This document shows, piece after piece, positions 7,991-15,689 of a stretch of 64,000 bases of DNA; the stretch's first letter is position 1, and each line of letters starts with the position of its first letter. The notes beneath the pieces were generated by a model, which searched no databases, was not told the origin of the DNA, and worked only from the letters and a program-made list of their open reading frames with translations. The translations under genes and the position numbers were made by a program. Origin of the DNA: CAYUVH01 sp964448135 (GTDB taxonomy: Bacteria; Verrucomicrobiota; Verrucomicrobiia; Limisphaerales; UBA8199); contig CAYUVH010000064.1 of assembly GCA_964448135.1 (NCBI GenBank), positions 19,648 through 83,647 on the forward strand, read 5' to 3'.

Positions 7991-9010
7991 TTACTCCCTG
8001 CCAGCCGCCGCAATAAACGGCTGCAACTCCCGCATCAGCTCCGCGAAAAGTTCCAGCGACACCTGCTGCGCGCCGTCGCTCCAGGCTTCGGCCGGGTTCG
8101 GGTGCACCTCGATCAGGAGTGCGTCCGCGCCCATGGCCACGGCGCCTCTGCACAGCGACCGCACGAGGTCCGCGCGGCCGGCGCCCTGGCTCGGATCAAT
8201 CACGATCGGCGAGTGGGATTCCTGCTTGATGGCCGGGATCGTGGACAGGTCCAGCGTGTTGCGCGTGTAGGTCTCGAAGGTGCGGATGCCGCGCTCGCAG
8301 AACATGAGGTTCGGGTTTTCGTTCGCCAGCACGTATTCGCCGGCGAGGAGCCACTCTTCGATCTTCATCGAGAGCCCGCGCTTCAAGAGCACCGGCTTGC
8401 CGGTCTTGGCGGCGGCGATGAGCAATTGGAAATTCTGGGCGTTGCGCGCGCCGATCTGCAAAATGTCCGCGTACTCCGCGACCATCTCCGCGTGGTTTTC
8501 GGACAGCAATTCCGTGATCACTGCCAGCCCGGTTTCCTTGCGCGCCTTGGCCAGCAACTTGAGGCCCTTCTTGCCCAGGCCCTGGAATTCGTAGGGCGAC
8601 GTCCGCGGCTTGAAGGCCCCGCCGCGCAACATCGTCGCACCGGCCGCGGCCACCGCGACGGCGGTCTTCATCAACTGCTTTTCGCTCTCGACCGAGCACG
8701 GCCCGGCCATGACATGGAATTTGCGGCCGCCGATCTCGTGCTCGCGCACTTTGACCGTCGAATTCTGCGGATGTGCCGCGCGGCTCACCAGCTTGTAGCG
8801 CTTCTGCACCGGCGTCACGCTCTCCACGATCGCGGGAAACGTCATCGCCAGCGTCTCGAGCGATTGGTGGGTCAATTCGTCGCCGATCGCGCCGATGACC
8901 GTGCGGGCCACGCCGCGCATGACGTGCGGGCGGTAGCCTTGCTTGCGGATCTCGCGGATGACCGTCTGTTCCTGCTTCTTATCAATGCCGGACTTGAGGA
9001 CTATTATCAT
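7991..9010 (-). CDS. aroF: 3-deoxy-7-phosphoheptulonate (DAHP) synthase, AroF/AroA-beta type
   Basis: First step of the shikimate pathway: phosphoenolpyruvate plus erythrose-4-phosphate to DAHP. At 339 aa it has the N-terminal ferredoxin-like regulatory domain (MIIVLKSG... about 1-75) typical of the Thermotoga maritima class, then the barrel with AGPCSVES (metal-ligand Cys), GGAFKPRTSPYEFQG, CERGIRTFETYTRNTLDLS, EVHPNPAEAWSDG. The metal-ligand His of the DPSH motif is Gln275 here (DPSQGAG), which is unusual. The gene is preceded by a leader peptide and a terminator that fit aromatic amino acid attenuation. Confidence 0.95.
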   Translation of the reverse strand: MIIVLKSGIDKKQEQTVIREIRKQGYRPHVMRGVARTVIGAIGDELTHQSLETLAMTFPAIVESVTPVQKRYKLVSRAAHPQNSTVKVREHEIGGRKFHVMAGPCSVESEKQLMKTAVAVAAAGATMLRGGAFKPRTSPYEFQGLGKKGLKLLAKARKETGLAVITELLSENHAEMVAEYADILQIGARNAQNFQLLIAAAKTGKPVLLKRGLSMKIEEWLLAGEYVLANENPNLMFCERGIRTFETYTRNTLDLSTIPAIKQESHSPIVIDPSQGAGRADLVRSLCRGAVAMGADALLIEVHPNPAEAWSDGAQQVSLELFAELMRELQPFIAAAGRE

Positions 9011-9048
9011 ATTTGATTTTTGGTTGGCCGGGTTCCACGCAGCGGGGC

Positions 9049-9077
9049 AAAAAAAATCCGCAGGTGGCTACCTGCGG
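9049..9077 (-). terminator. Intrinsic terminator of the aroF leader (attenuator)
   Basis: On the minus strand an 8-bp GC-rich perfect stem (CCGCAGGT / ACCTGCGG, loop AGCC; plus-strand 9058-9077) runs straight into A followed by eight U. It lies about 40 nt upstream of the aroF start and 21 nt downstream of the leader-peptide stop, so it would stop transcription before aroF. Its 5' arm shares four bases (9074-9077) with an alternative upstream stem. Confidence 0.88.
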
Positions 9078-9119
9078 CGAGTTAGGCGGTGGAACCAGTC
9101 AACCACGCCGACCCGCCGC
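9074..9119 (-). promoter_or_regulatory. Antiterminator stem of the aroF leader
   Basis: Segment 9111-9119 can pair with 9074-9082 (nine pairs, one G-U), and 9103-9110 with 9085-9092 (about seven pairs with a bulge). Together they form an extended stem whose loop holds the leader-peptide stop codon (9099-9101). This stem and the terminator cannot coexist because they share 9074-9077. Segment 9103-9119 encodes the last leader codons, so a ribosome at the stop codon would cover it. Structure drawn by eye. Confidence 0.7.
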
Positions 9120-9179
9120 GTTGGTAAAGTAAAACCAACCGGTGGTCACGCTGGTAAACGATTGACGGCCCAGATTCAC
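9099..9179 (-). CDS. Leader peptide with Trp-Phe-Tyr-Phe run (aroF attenuator)
   Basis: A short frame of 26 codons from GTG 9179 (a shorter version could start at GTG 9149) ending in TGA at 9099. It encodes ...VTTGWFYFTNAAGRRG: four successive aromatic codons TGG TTT TAC TTT at 9126-9137, covering all three end products of the pathway that aroF starts. The aromatic codons lie upstream of the antiterminator's 5' arm, where a stalled ribosome would free it. No clear Shine-Dalgarno. A TTGACT at 9210-9215 could be the -35 element of its promoter. Confidence 0.7.
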   Translation of the reverse strand: MNLGRQSFTSVTTGWFYFTNAAGRRG

Positions 9180-9319
9180 TGGCGGAAAGACTGGCAAAAG
9201 CGGGCGGAAAGTCAAGCCTGCCGACGAACGGAGCGCAGGAGCGCAGACTCCGTAAACAAGGCTACCTTCGATATCCTTGCACCGCGTTGAGCACTTACTA
9301 ACACTGAGCCCCAACGGCT

Positions 9320-10135
9320 GTGAATATTGCCCGTGTTGAAAACAAGCTGATCGTGATGAGCGAGGTGACCGGCATCTCGATTTATGACTTCGACTTCGAT
9401 CTGCATTTTGCGTGCAGTCATCCATATCAATTCCAAGGCGAAGAACTTTGCATTCTGCGGATAGGCCCCATTGCCGACTATGCCGCCGAATTCGAACAAA
9501 AAAATAGCATGGGGCTGCGGCTGGTAAATTTGCCGGAAGAACACCGCCGCGCGAGCGAATTGGAATGTTGGTACCCCAGCATCCATGATCTCACTCCGCG
9601 CACTAAAATCTATGAAACCTTGCCCTCCGCCGGTGAAATAGAAGCTGAATTCAAGTGGCCGGTCTTTTTGAAAGGGTCGCGGCAAACCAGCCGGCACAAT
9701 CCGGAACTATCCATCATCACCAGCCGCGCACACTATGAACAAGCGGCACTGCGATACCGGGACGACGATATTCTGCATTGGCAGAAACCTGTGGTTCGCG
9801 AATTCATTGACCTCGAACCCGTTACGGGGCAGGTCCCGGGTAAGATACGACCTTCCCTGGAGTATCGATCCTTTTGGTGGCGCGGCGAGTGCGTCGGCTT
9901 CGGCCAGTATTGGTATCAGATCCAACCCTACGATAGTGCCGATGTGAGCGAGGGTGTTGAGGTGGCGCGTCGGGCTGCCGAACGCTTGAAGGTGCCGTTC
10001 CTCGTGGTTGATTTCGCGAGGACTTGCGACGGACGATGGATTGTCATCGAGTGCAACGACGCCCAGGAGTCTGGCTACGCCGGAGTGGCACCGCTTGAAT
10101 TGTGGCGACAGGTGCTGGCAAGAGTCGGCGGCTGA
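9320..10135 (+). CDS. ATP-grasp domain protein (DUF4343-like)
   Basis: A 271-aa soluble protein. The C-terminal half has an ATP-grasp appearance: VFLKGSRQTSR (nucleotide-binding Lys), VVREFIDLEPV, then EYRSFWWRGECVGFGQYW, and a metal-site region VVDFARTCDGRWIVIECNDAQESGYAG with the expected acidic and Asn residues. The family makes acid-amine bonds in other members; the substrate here is unknown. GTG start at 9320. It is transcribed divergently from the aroF leader, so the 9180-9319 gap holds both promoters. Confidence 0.75.
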   Translation: MNIARVENKLIVMSEVTGISIYDFDFDLHFACSHPYQFQGEELCILRIGPIADYAAEFEQKNSMGLRLVNLPEEHRRASELECWYPSIHDLTPRTKIYETLPSAGEIEAEFKWPVFLKGSRQTSRHNPELSIITSRAHYEQAALRYRDDDILHWQKPVVREFIDLEPVTGQVPGKIRPSLEYRSFWWRGECVGFGQYWYQIQPYDSADVSEGVEVARRAAERLKVPFLVVDFARTCDGRWIVIECNDAQESGYAGVAPLELWRQVLARVGG

Positions 10136-10196
10136 TTCTGCGCTGGAGCCGATTGCAATGTCCTCATCCCAAAGTCCAGCGGGACGACATGATTGT

Positions 10197-10378
10197 AGCC
10201 CCGGGTAAGTGAGGAACGAACGCGGCGCCGGGTTCAGGTCTCAATAATTACTTCCTCTCTTTTTTCCATTTCTTTTGGAGCGCTTTAACAGCGCTCCAAA
10301 AGAAATGGAAAAAAGAGAGGTTGGTTGTGAGGTATCCTGACCCGGGGCGTCGCTCCCCGAGTCGCTTTGCCCCGGGCT
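10197..10378. repeat. Compound inverted repeat with perfect 31-bp hairpin core
   Basis: Core arms 10254-10284 and 10290-10320 are exact reverse complements over 31 bp with a 5-nt loop (TTAAC). Outside them, 10197-10237 and 10337-10378 form a second, imperfect inverted pair rich in CCCGGG; the right-hand copy, read on the minus strand, is ATACCAGCCCGGGG-like, the same family as 7863 and 29271. The whole palindrome is about 180 bp, lies between two plus-strand genes and contains no frame. Confidence 0.92.
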
Positions 10379-10438
10379 GGTATAGGGCGCCCCGTTGGGG
10401 CTTGGGGTTTGATGTGGTGATAATATACTTCCATCAGT

Positions 10439-11032
10439 GTGAGGCGGAGAAAGACATTGGTGATTGTCTGCGCGTGCCTGGTGCTCGGGGCGGTGCTGGC
10501 ATTGGCGCTTATATTGATTCGGGGAGGTTCGGCGCGCGCCGCGAATGTCACCCTAGGTTTTGTCGGGTTTACGAACCAGGTGCTGGTGTCGGTCAATGCT
10601 GGCGCTTCAAATAAGAGCGGGCTTATACGGGCCAATAACATCGCGCTCGTGCTGGCCAAAAATACCGGCTCCGTGCCGGTCGAGTTGTTTGGTTTCAGCA
10701 GTCCGACGGCCTTTAGCATATCCAGCATTGTGTCTGGCGGCCCCGCACCAGTAATCGGACCCGGCCTGCCACGTTTACTGAAGCCGGGCGAATCCATCGT
10801 CATCCCCGCCATGATCATGAGAAAGGGCGCTGCCTGGTCGGTGGAACTCTGCTATCAACGCCGCGCCTGGCGGGAGCGCTTCGTTATCTCGCTTCTGAAT
10901 GCCAGGGTGCCTTTCGTGCGGTCCACGGCGAAGCGTATTTTCACCTCCCAGTACGAATTCGTTCCCGTCCATCTCGGTCCCTTGACCAATCAGCCTCCGT
11001 GGGGCCTTCCTCCACCGGTAGTGGAGAAATGA
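10439..11032 (+). CDS. Membrane-anchored protein of unknown function
   Basis: A 197-aa protein starting at GTG 10439. Basic N-terminus (RRRK), one transmembrane helix (about 7-27), then a beta-rich exterior domain (VTLGFVGFTNQVLVSVNAG..., ALVLAKNTGSVPVELFG) of a kind I associate with many small verrucomicrobial anchored proteins. The domain resembles an immunoglobulin-like sandwich; no enzyme motif. Probably faces the periplasm. Confidence 0.7.
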   Translation: MRRRKTLVIVCACLVLGAVLALALILIRGGSARAANVTLGFVGFTNQVLVSVNAGASNKSGLIRANNIALVLAKNTGSVPVELFGFSSPTAFSISSIVSGGPAPVIGPGLPRLLKPGESIVIPAMIMRKGAAWSVELCYQRRAWRERFVISLLNARVPFVRSTAKRIFTSQYEFVPVHLGPLTNQPPWGLPPPVVEK

Positions 11033-11059
11033 GATGCAAAAGGCGGGAGCAACCGCTGC

Positions 11060-11542
11060 TTGAGCACGTCAATCTTCTGTGTCATGTTTGGCCCGGAGCA
11101 GGGAGAAGCTACCCGGTTGGATTTGGCAAGCTGCCTGAAGCTCGCGCGCATGCGAATGAAGCATAGACATTTCGGCTGGTGCCTTCCGCCAGACAAGGAG
11201 TTCTGGGTGGATGGTTCCAGCTCGCCCGGGGATATTTGCCGCCGCCTCGCGCCGGCGGTGCGCCTGCTTTTTGAAAGGCGGGACTACTATGGCCGGGTAG
11301 GCTACAAAGGCGAAGATGAGTTTGGCCGCACCTGGCAGGTCTTGGGGTGCTACTTTGGTTCCCGGCCGGGGACACAACGCACGCGGATCATCATCGAACC
11401 CGTCCCAAAAAATTCGGAAGCAGTGGCGCGCGAGTTGTGTGCTCTGCTCGAGGAACGAGTTTACTTTGGCGACGTGAAAAACCTCTACGAGGAGGATTTT
11501 TCCTTTTCCGAGGATTTCCAGGTGGACTACCAGGCCGCCTGA
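11060..11542 (+). CDS. Hypothetical protein
   Basis: A 160-aa soluble protein, TTG start at 11060 or ATG at 11084 (residue 9). The C-terminal half (QVLGCYFGSRPGTQRTRIIIEPVPKNSEAVARELCALLEERV) has alternating strands and a helix, but no motif I can assign. It lies 27 nt after the anchored protein on the same strand and may be in the same transcript. Confidence 0.55.
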   Translation: MSTSIFCVMFGPEQGEATRLDLASCLKLARMRMKHRHFGWCLPPDKEFWVDGSSSPGDICRRLAPAVRLLFERRDYYGRVGYKGEDEFGRTWQVLGCYFGSRPGTQRTRIIIEPVPKNSEAVARELCALLEERVYFGDVKNLYEEDFSFSEDFQVDYQAA

Positions 11543-11717
11543 CGGTGCCGCCGCCGGCGCGTGCGGCTTGAATATTTGCAATTTTTTGAAGTTTGGCATT
11601 TGCCCCGAAAGCTCTCGGGGTTGAAGTTTCACTATGCGCACTTCTGTTTGAACGCTTCTCCTCCTCCCGCTATCTATTACGCCAGGCGGCGACATTGGGT
11701 CCTTGATCGCCGCCGGC

Positions 11718-12293
11718 ATGAATTCACCAGAACCGGGCAGAAACCAGTCGAAGAAGATCCTGGCCAGCTTCATTTTCCTGAGCCGCTGGCTGCAGGCGCC
11801 TTTGTACATCGGGCTGATCCTCGCGCAGGCGGTTTACGTCTATCGCTTTCTCCTCGAGCTCTGGCACCTCATCGGGTTCGCGCTGTTCAATCACGCGGCG
11901 CCCGCTTCCACACCGCAGGGCGTGACCGACCCCGAGACGATCGTCATGCTCAGCGTCCTGGGTCTGATCGACGTCGTCATGATTGCGAACCTTCTCATCA
12001 TGGTCATCGTCGGCGGCTACGAAACTTTCGTCTCGCGCCTCCAACTCAAAGGCCATCCCGACCAGCCCGAATGGCTCTCGCACGTGAATGCCGGCATTCT
12101 CAAAGTGAAGCTCGCCACCGCGCTCATCGGCATCTCCTCGATTCACCTGTTGAAAACCTTCATCAACGCCTCCAACCAGGAACCCAAAACCATGCTCTGG
12201 CAGGTTACCATTCATCTCACCTTCGTTTTCTCCGCGATAGCCCTCGCGTGGATTGACCGCCTGACTTTCAAACCGGCCAGCGCGGAGCATTGA
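11718..12293 (+). CDS. yqhA: UPF0114 / YqhA family inner membrane protein
   Basis: Recognised by FIFLSRWLQAPLYIGLILAQAVYVYRFLLEL at the N-terminus and GLIDVVMIANLLIMVIVGGYETFVSRL in the middle, both diagnostic of the UPF0114 (TIGR00645) family. Four predicted TM helices (about residues 20-45, 73-97, 125-147, 155-178), about 191 aa from ATG 11718; a TTG at 11703 would add five residues. The family is widespread and its function is not established. Confidence 0.9.
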   Translation: MNSPEPGRNQSKKILASFIFLSRWLQAPLYIGLILAQAVYVYRFLLELWHLIGFALFNHAAPASTPQGVTDPETIVMLSVLGLIDVVMIANLLIMVIVGGYETFVSRLQLKGHPDQPEWLSHVNAGILKVKLATALIGISSIHLLKTFINASNQEPKTMLWQVTIHLTFVFSAIALAWIDRLTFKPASAEH

Positions 12294-12322
12294 TTTATGG
12301 AAGAACACCCGGTTCCGGCTTT

Positions 12323-12721
12323 ATGAAAGTACGCGTCGAGTTTTTTGATTCACTACCCGTCACCAGTTTCGGCGAGGTGGCGCAGGATTTGTTTGCGCTC
12401 GGTCTGAAGCGTCCGGACAGCACTTACATGATTTTGGATGGCGGGAAGCGTGGCTTCGTTCAGGTGGCCCGCGTCACGGGAGGCTACATCGCGGAATGGG
12501 GCAATCCCCTGAAGCCCGGCGGCAAATCCGGCGGTGTGGCACGCGCGCAAAAGGAACGTGATCCCGGCGCGGAGCTTGAGCAGCGCTTCCGTGCTCATGA
12601 AGGGGATGTCCTCAACGCCGCGGAAGCCGTGGACCTGCTCCTGGCCTTTTGGCTCGGCAAGCCCCGCCCGGATGAACTGTATTGGCGCGAGCTTTCGATC
12701 CCCGCAAAGCCCTCCGCCTGA
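12323..12721 (+). CDS. Hypothetical protein
   Basis: About 132 aa from ATG 12323 (MKVRVEFFDSLP); a TTG at 12290 overlapping the yqhA stop is possible. Compact alpha/beta character with DGGKRGFVQVARVTGGYIAEWGN and LLLAFWLGKPRPDELYWREL. This type of small protein is often an immunity or accessory protein, but no family can be named. It follows yqhA closely and is probably co-transcribed. Confidence 0.6.
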   Translation: MKVRVEFFDSLPVTSFGEVAQDLFALGLKRPDSTYMILDGGKRGFVQVARVTGGYIAEWGNPLKPGGKSGGVARAQKERDPGAELEQRFRAHEGDVLNAAEAVDLLLAFWLGKPRPDELYWRELSIPAKPSA

Positions 12722-12897
12722 AGGCCCCGGGGCTGGTCGTAATTCGCGCCGTCGGGTTTGGGGATTGCCCCAGGCGATAAAGTAGGGATGGCACTCCCAC
12801 CCGAATTTCTGTAGCTTTGCCACCGTCGGCTGGAACCGGTTGCCAGACTCACCAGTGGTCCAAAATCGCATTCAACCATCAACCCAGGAGCAACACC

Positions 12898-13194
12898 ATG
12901 CATGTAGTAATCCGCAAGTATTCCGGCAAAGGCGCCAGTGCCCTCTTTGACCTTTTCGAAAAGCGCACGGGCGACGCGCAAAATCACATCGGCACCACCA
13001 AGGGCTTGGTCAGCTACACGCTCGCCCGCAGCGCCGATGGCGGCGGTTTCAGCGTCACCATCTGCCATGACGAGGCGGGGATAAAAGACAGCATGCTGAA
13101 GGCGAAGGAATGGATCACCGCCAACGCCGCGAACCTCGGCGCCCCGCCGGCCGAAGTGCTCGAAGGCAAGGTCATCATTCAGATCAAGAAATGA
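12898..13194 (+). CDS. Small ABM-like (dimeric alpha/beta barrel) protein
   Basis: A 98-aa protein with a good start: CAGGAG at 12885-12890, 7 nt before ATG 12898. The layout HVVIRKYSG - helix - GLVSYTLARSADGGGFSVTICHDEAGIKDSMLKAKEWI resembles the antibiotic-biosynthesis-monooxygenase/EthD ferredoxin-like fold (beta-alpha-beta-beta-alpha-beta). A catalytic role cannot be shown. One of the few genes here with a clear Shine-Dalgarno sequence. Confidence 0.7.
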   Translation: MHVVIRKYSGKGASALFDLFEKRTGDAQNHIGTTKGLVSYTLARSADGGGFSVTICHDEAGIKDSMLKAKEWITANAANLGAPPAEVLEGKVIIQIKK

Positions 13195-13234
13195 GCGACA
13201 GACTCCAGAGGAAATTCGAAGCGAAAGGCTAATC

Positions 13235-13720
13235 ATGGGCGGCTGTTGGTGGGACTATTTCGTTCCGTACGAGAGCGATGTGGAGCATGCCTTGCAAAGC
13301 CTTCGCGAGGAGGTCTTTCGCACGGGCCGCTATCAACACATGACTTATGAGTTTTCCGCGGCGGCGATTGCATCAGAACCGGAACTGGCGGACGAGGAGT
13401 CTGTGACGCCGCCCGGAAGCATCGAAGAACTGTTGGAGCAGGAGGCTGAGAGCGGCACCAATTCCATCCTGGACATCACCCACATTTCGGCGAAACCGGA
13501 GTTTGCCTCGTTGTGCCCCATGCCTGTGGAACAAATTCGGCAGATTTTTGGCACGGAAAAACCAACGCGCGCAATGGTGGAAGCCAAGCGAAGCGCGTCC
13601 TACGACTTGATGGATGAGAACTCGTTGATAAACGAAGGTTGGATGGGGGCTTATTTCACAGTTTATAAGGATGAAAGCCCTCATGAACTGTATTTTGTTG
13701 GCAGTTCGGGAGATCATTGA
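13235..13720 (+). CDS. Conserved hypothetical protein
   Basis: A 161-aa acidic soluble protein beginning MGGCWWDYFVPYESDVEHALQ. This opening and the following REEVFRTGRY are typical of a small, widely scattered family without known function. It has no signal peptide or membrane segment. It starts 40 nt after the ABM-like gene and lies in a run of short plus-strand genes. Confidence 0.65.
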   Translation: MGGCWWDYFVPYESDVEHALQSLREEVFRTGRYQHMTYEFSAAAIASEPELADEESVTPPGSIEELLEQEAESGTNSILDITHISAKPEFASLCPMPVEQIRQIFGTEKPTRAMVEAKRSASYDLMDENSLINEGWMGAYFTVYKDESPHELYFVGSSGDH

Positions 13721-13754
13721 GCGCCGAGCCTAAACGGGTGTCCGACATAACGGG

Positions 13755-14129
13755 ATGACCAACGTCCTGATCATTTCCTGGTCCCGGGCGGCGGTGCGCT
13801 CGTGCCTGGCGGTATACGGGCCGTTCGTGATCATGGCGATTTACACGCTGCTCTTCGTATCGTGCTCGCATTGTAAAAAGGTGGTGTGGGCGATCCTGCC
13901 CATCGGTCCCAGTTTGCTCCCCTTCGAGCTCGCGCGCCATTGGCTAAAATTGCGCCTACCCGGCGACGTGGTCGGCTACATCCTGGCCTTCATCGCTTCA
14001 GCAGCGCTGGTCTTGGCGCTTGCGTGGCTGCTGCGCCGTGGAATTTGGGTGCGCCGCGCGGCCATCGCTCTTGCGCTTGCTGTGTTCTCGATCCTCGCCA
14101 TTTGCACGCTGGCCGCGATTCAGGCATAA
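13755..14129 (+). CDS. Small multi-pass membrane protein
   Basis: A 124-aa hydrophobic protein with three to four predicted TM helices (about residues 15-36, 42-58, 72-92, 98-120). No conserved motif beyond a CSHCKK sequence after the first helix. Membrane location is clear from composition; function unknown. It overlaps no neighbour and is 34 nt after the 13235 gene. Confidence 0.6.
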   Translation: MTNVLIISWSRAAVRSCLAVYGPFVIMAIYTLLFVSCSHCKKVVWAILPIGPSLLPFELARHWLKLRLPGDVVGYILAFIASAALVLALAWLLRRGIWVRRAAIALALAVFSILAICTLAAIQA

Positions 14130-14231
14130 GAGTTTTGAACTCGAAAAGCAGACCCCGCCCGCCCGAATGCCCCCGCCGCCCTTGTGGGCAGCTTGTTTCC
14201 CGTGTTATATTCCCGTTGGAAAGGTTGTCTT

Positions 14232-14552
14232 ATGACTCCTGAGTATCTCGAAGACCTCTGGCGCGATCCGCGCAACCACCGCTGGGGTTGCTACTATTGC
14301 AAAGCGGACCCGCGCGCCATCGTTCCCAAGCGCATCCCGTGGATGGGCTGGACCCTCAACTTCGCGCGACCCTCCGCGATCCCGGCGCTGGCGCTCATCC
14401 TCGCGCTGTTGCTGGGGCCATACTTCCTGGTCCTGGCGTGTGGCGGCGGTATGGGCTTGGCCTATGTGTTCCTGGCCATCAGCATTGTCGTCATGTGCCT
14501 GCTGTGCGCGTATCTGTCGTCCCCGCGGCGATGGCTGAATCGCAACCCATGA
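14232..14552 (+). CDS. Small membrane protein with N-terminal CxxC
   Basis: A 106-aa protein from ATG 14232, preceded by GGAAAGG at 14218-14224. Soluble N-terminus with WGCYYCKADPR (CYYC, possible metal or thiol site), then two TM helices (about 48-70 and 74-95). No family recognised. The upstream in-frame extension to 14184 lacks coding character. Confidence 0.6.
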   Translation: MTPEYLEDLWRDPRNHRWGCYYCKADPRAIVPKRIPWMGWTLNFARPSAIPALALILALLLGPYFLVLACGGGMGLAYVFLAISIVVMCLLCAYLSSPRRWLNRNP

Positions 14553-14765
14553 ACCCAGCCTTGCTCTGAAAGCAATTCTCCCCATTATTCTGTCGCCAAA
14601 TTTTTCTTTCATCGAGTCTTTTGGGGTACACCTCAGCTTTCCTCACCCTTTCTGCCATTTCGAACCCGCCCGCGCAGGTCAGCGTCCATTTTTGGCCCCT
14701 TTTTACCCCTTGCAAATTGAATGCCCGGGCTTAGGTTAACGTCGGACCTTTATATTAGGTTTATT

Positions 14766-15494
14766 ATGAAAAATCGGCTTTTGGCTCTGATGGTTGCGTT
14801 GGCGGCATTGGCTTTGACACCGGCAGTGCAGGCAGGCGGGCATTGCGGGGGGGGCGGTTGGGGTGGAGGCGGTTGCTATCGCGGAGGCGGCGGATGTTAT
14901 GGTGGGGGCGGTTGGTATGGTGGCGGTGGATATTGCGGCGGCGGCGGTGGCGGTTGGTATGGTGGCGGTTGGGGCATGGGTGTCGGCTTCGGCGGCTGTG
15001 GCTGGGGCGTTTCCCTTGGATTTGGCGGACCTGCTTATGGTGGCGGATATTACGGCGGTGGATACTACAGCGGCGGGTATGCGCCAGGTTATTGCGCCAC
15101 CCCCGTCTATGCGGCGCCGGTTTACACCGCTCCCGTCGTCTATTCGACCCCGGTGTATGTGACCAAGGTCGTCACCACCACTCCCGTTTACACGACGCGC
15201 GTAGTCACCACTCCCGCGTACGCCACGACCTCCGTCGCGAGAGTCGTGCCCGCGAACACCATAAAGACCGCTCCGGTCCAGGTCGCCGCCCGTCCGGCCA
15301 CCTACGTCGCCCCGGCTGCTTACGCCACGACTGCCGTTCGTCCGGCGACTGTCGCGACCACGGCCAAAGTTGCTCCCACCTCGAACACCACTTACACCTG
15401 GGCTGCGAAGCCCGCGGGCACCGTAACGGCCCAGCCGACGTACACCTGGGCCCAGCCGCAGGCGAAGACTGCGGCCTACGTGGCCAGCCGGTAG
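14766..15494 (+). CDS. Secreted Gly-rich / Val-Tyr-Thr-Pro low-complexity protein
   Basis: A 242-aa protein with a classical signal peptide (MKNRLLALMVALAALALTPAVQA, cut about residue 23). Residues 25-100 are almost only Gly with Tyr, Trp and Cys (GGGGWYGGG type units). Residues 105-165 are strings of VY-x-x-PV, and the tail is Ala/Thr/Pro-rich. No enzyme domain. Likely a surface or matrix protein; the Gly/Tyr/Cys part resembles structural proteins that crosslink or aggregate (inference). The nucleotide sequence is itself a degenerate GGTGGC repeat. Confidence 0.8.
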   Translation: MKNRLLALMVALAALALTPAVQAGGHCGGGGWGGGGCYRGGGGCYGGGGWYGGGGYCGGGGGGWYGGGWGMGVGFGGCGWGVSLGFGGPAYGGGYYGGGYYSGGYAPGYCATPVYAAPVYTAPVVYSTPVYVTKVVTTTPVYTTRVVTTPAYATTSVARVVPANTIKTAPVQVAARPATYVAPAAYATTAVRPATVATTAKVAPTSNTTYTWAAKPAGTVTAQPTYTWAQPQAKTAAYVASR

Positions 15495-15689
15495 GCTGCA
15501 AGTTCATTTCACTACCTCCGACTGCCCGGGATATCGCTCGGGGGTTGGGAGTTGGTTTCTTTCTGCGCGTTCATCGGCGTTTATTCGCGGTTAACGCTTC
15601 CGAACCTCACTCCCGGTGATTTCCGGTGGTTTTCAGACCGTGCTTGTTTATGATGCTCGCCGTGCACGCAATGGCTGCGGCGCACCGGG

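Noticed and set aside
9011..9100. T-box riboswitch upstream of aroF
   Set aside because: The conserved T-box sequence and specifier loop are not seen; a translated leader with aromatic codons explains the terminator better.
10197..10378. Insertion sequence end
   Set aside because: No transposase gene or second end in the window; kept only as an inverted repeat.
14843..15619. Arg-rich frame over the Gly-rich gene
   Set aside because: Shadow of the GGTGGC repeat DNA; the signal-peptide frame from 14766 is the real one.
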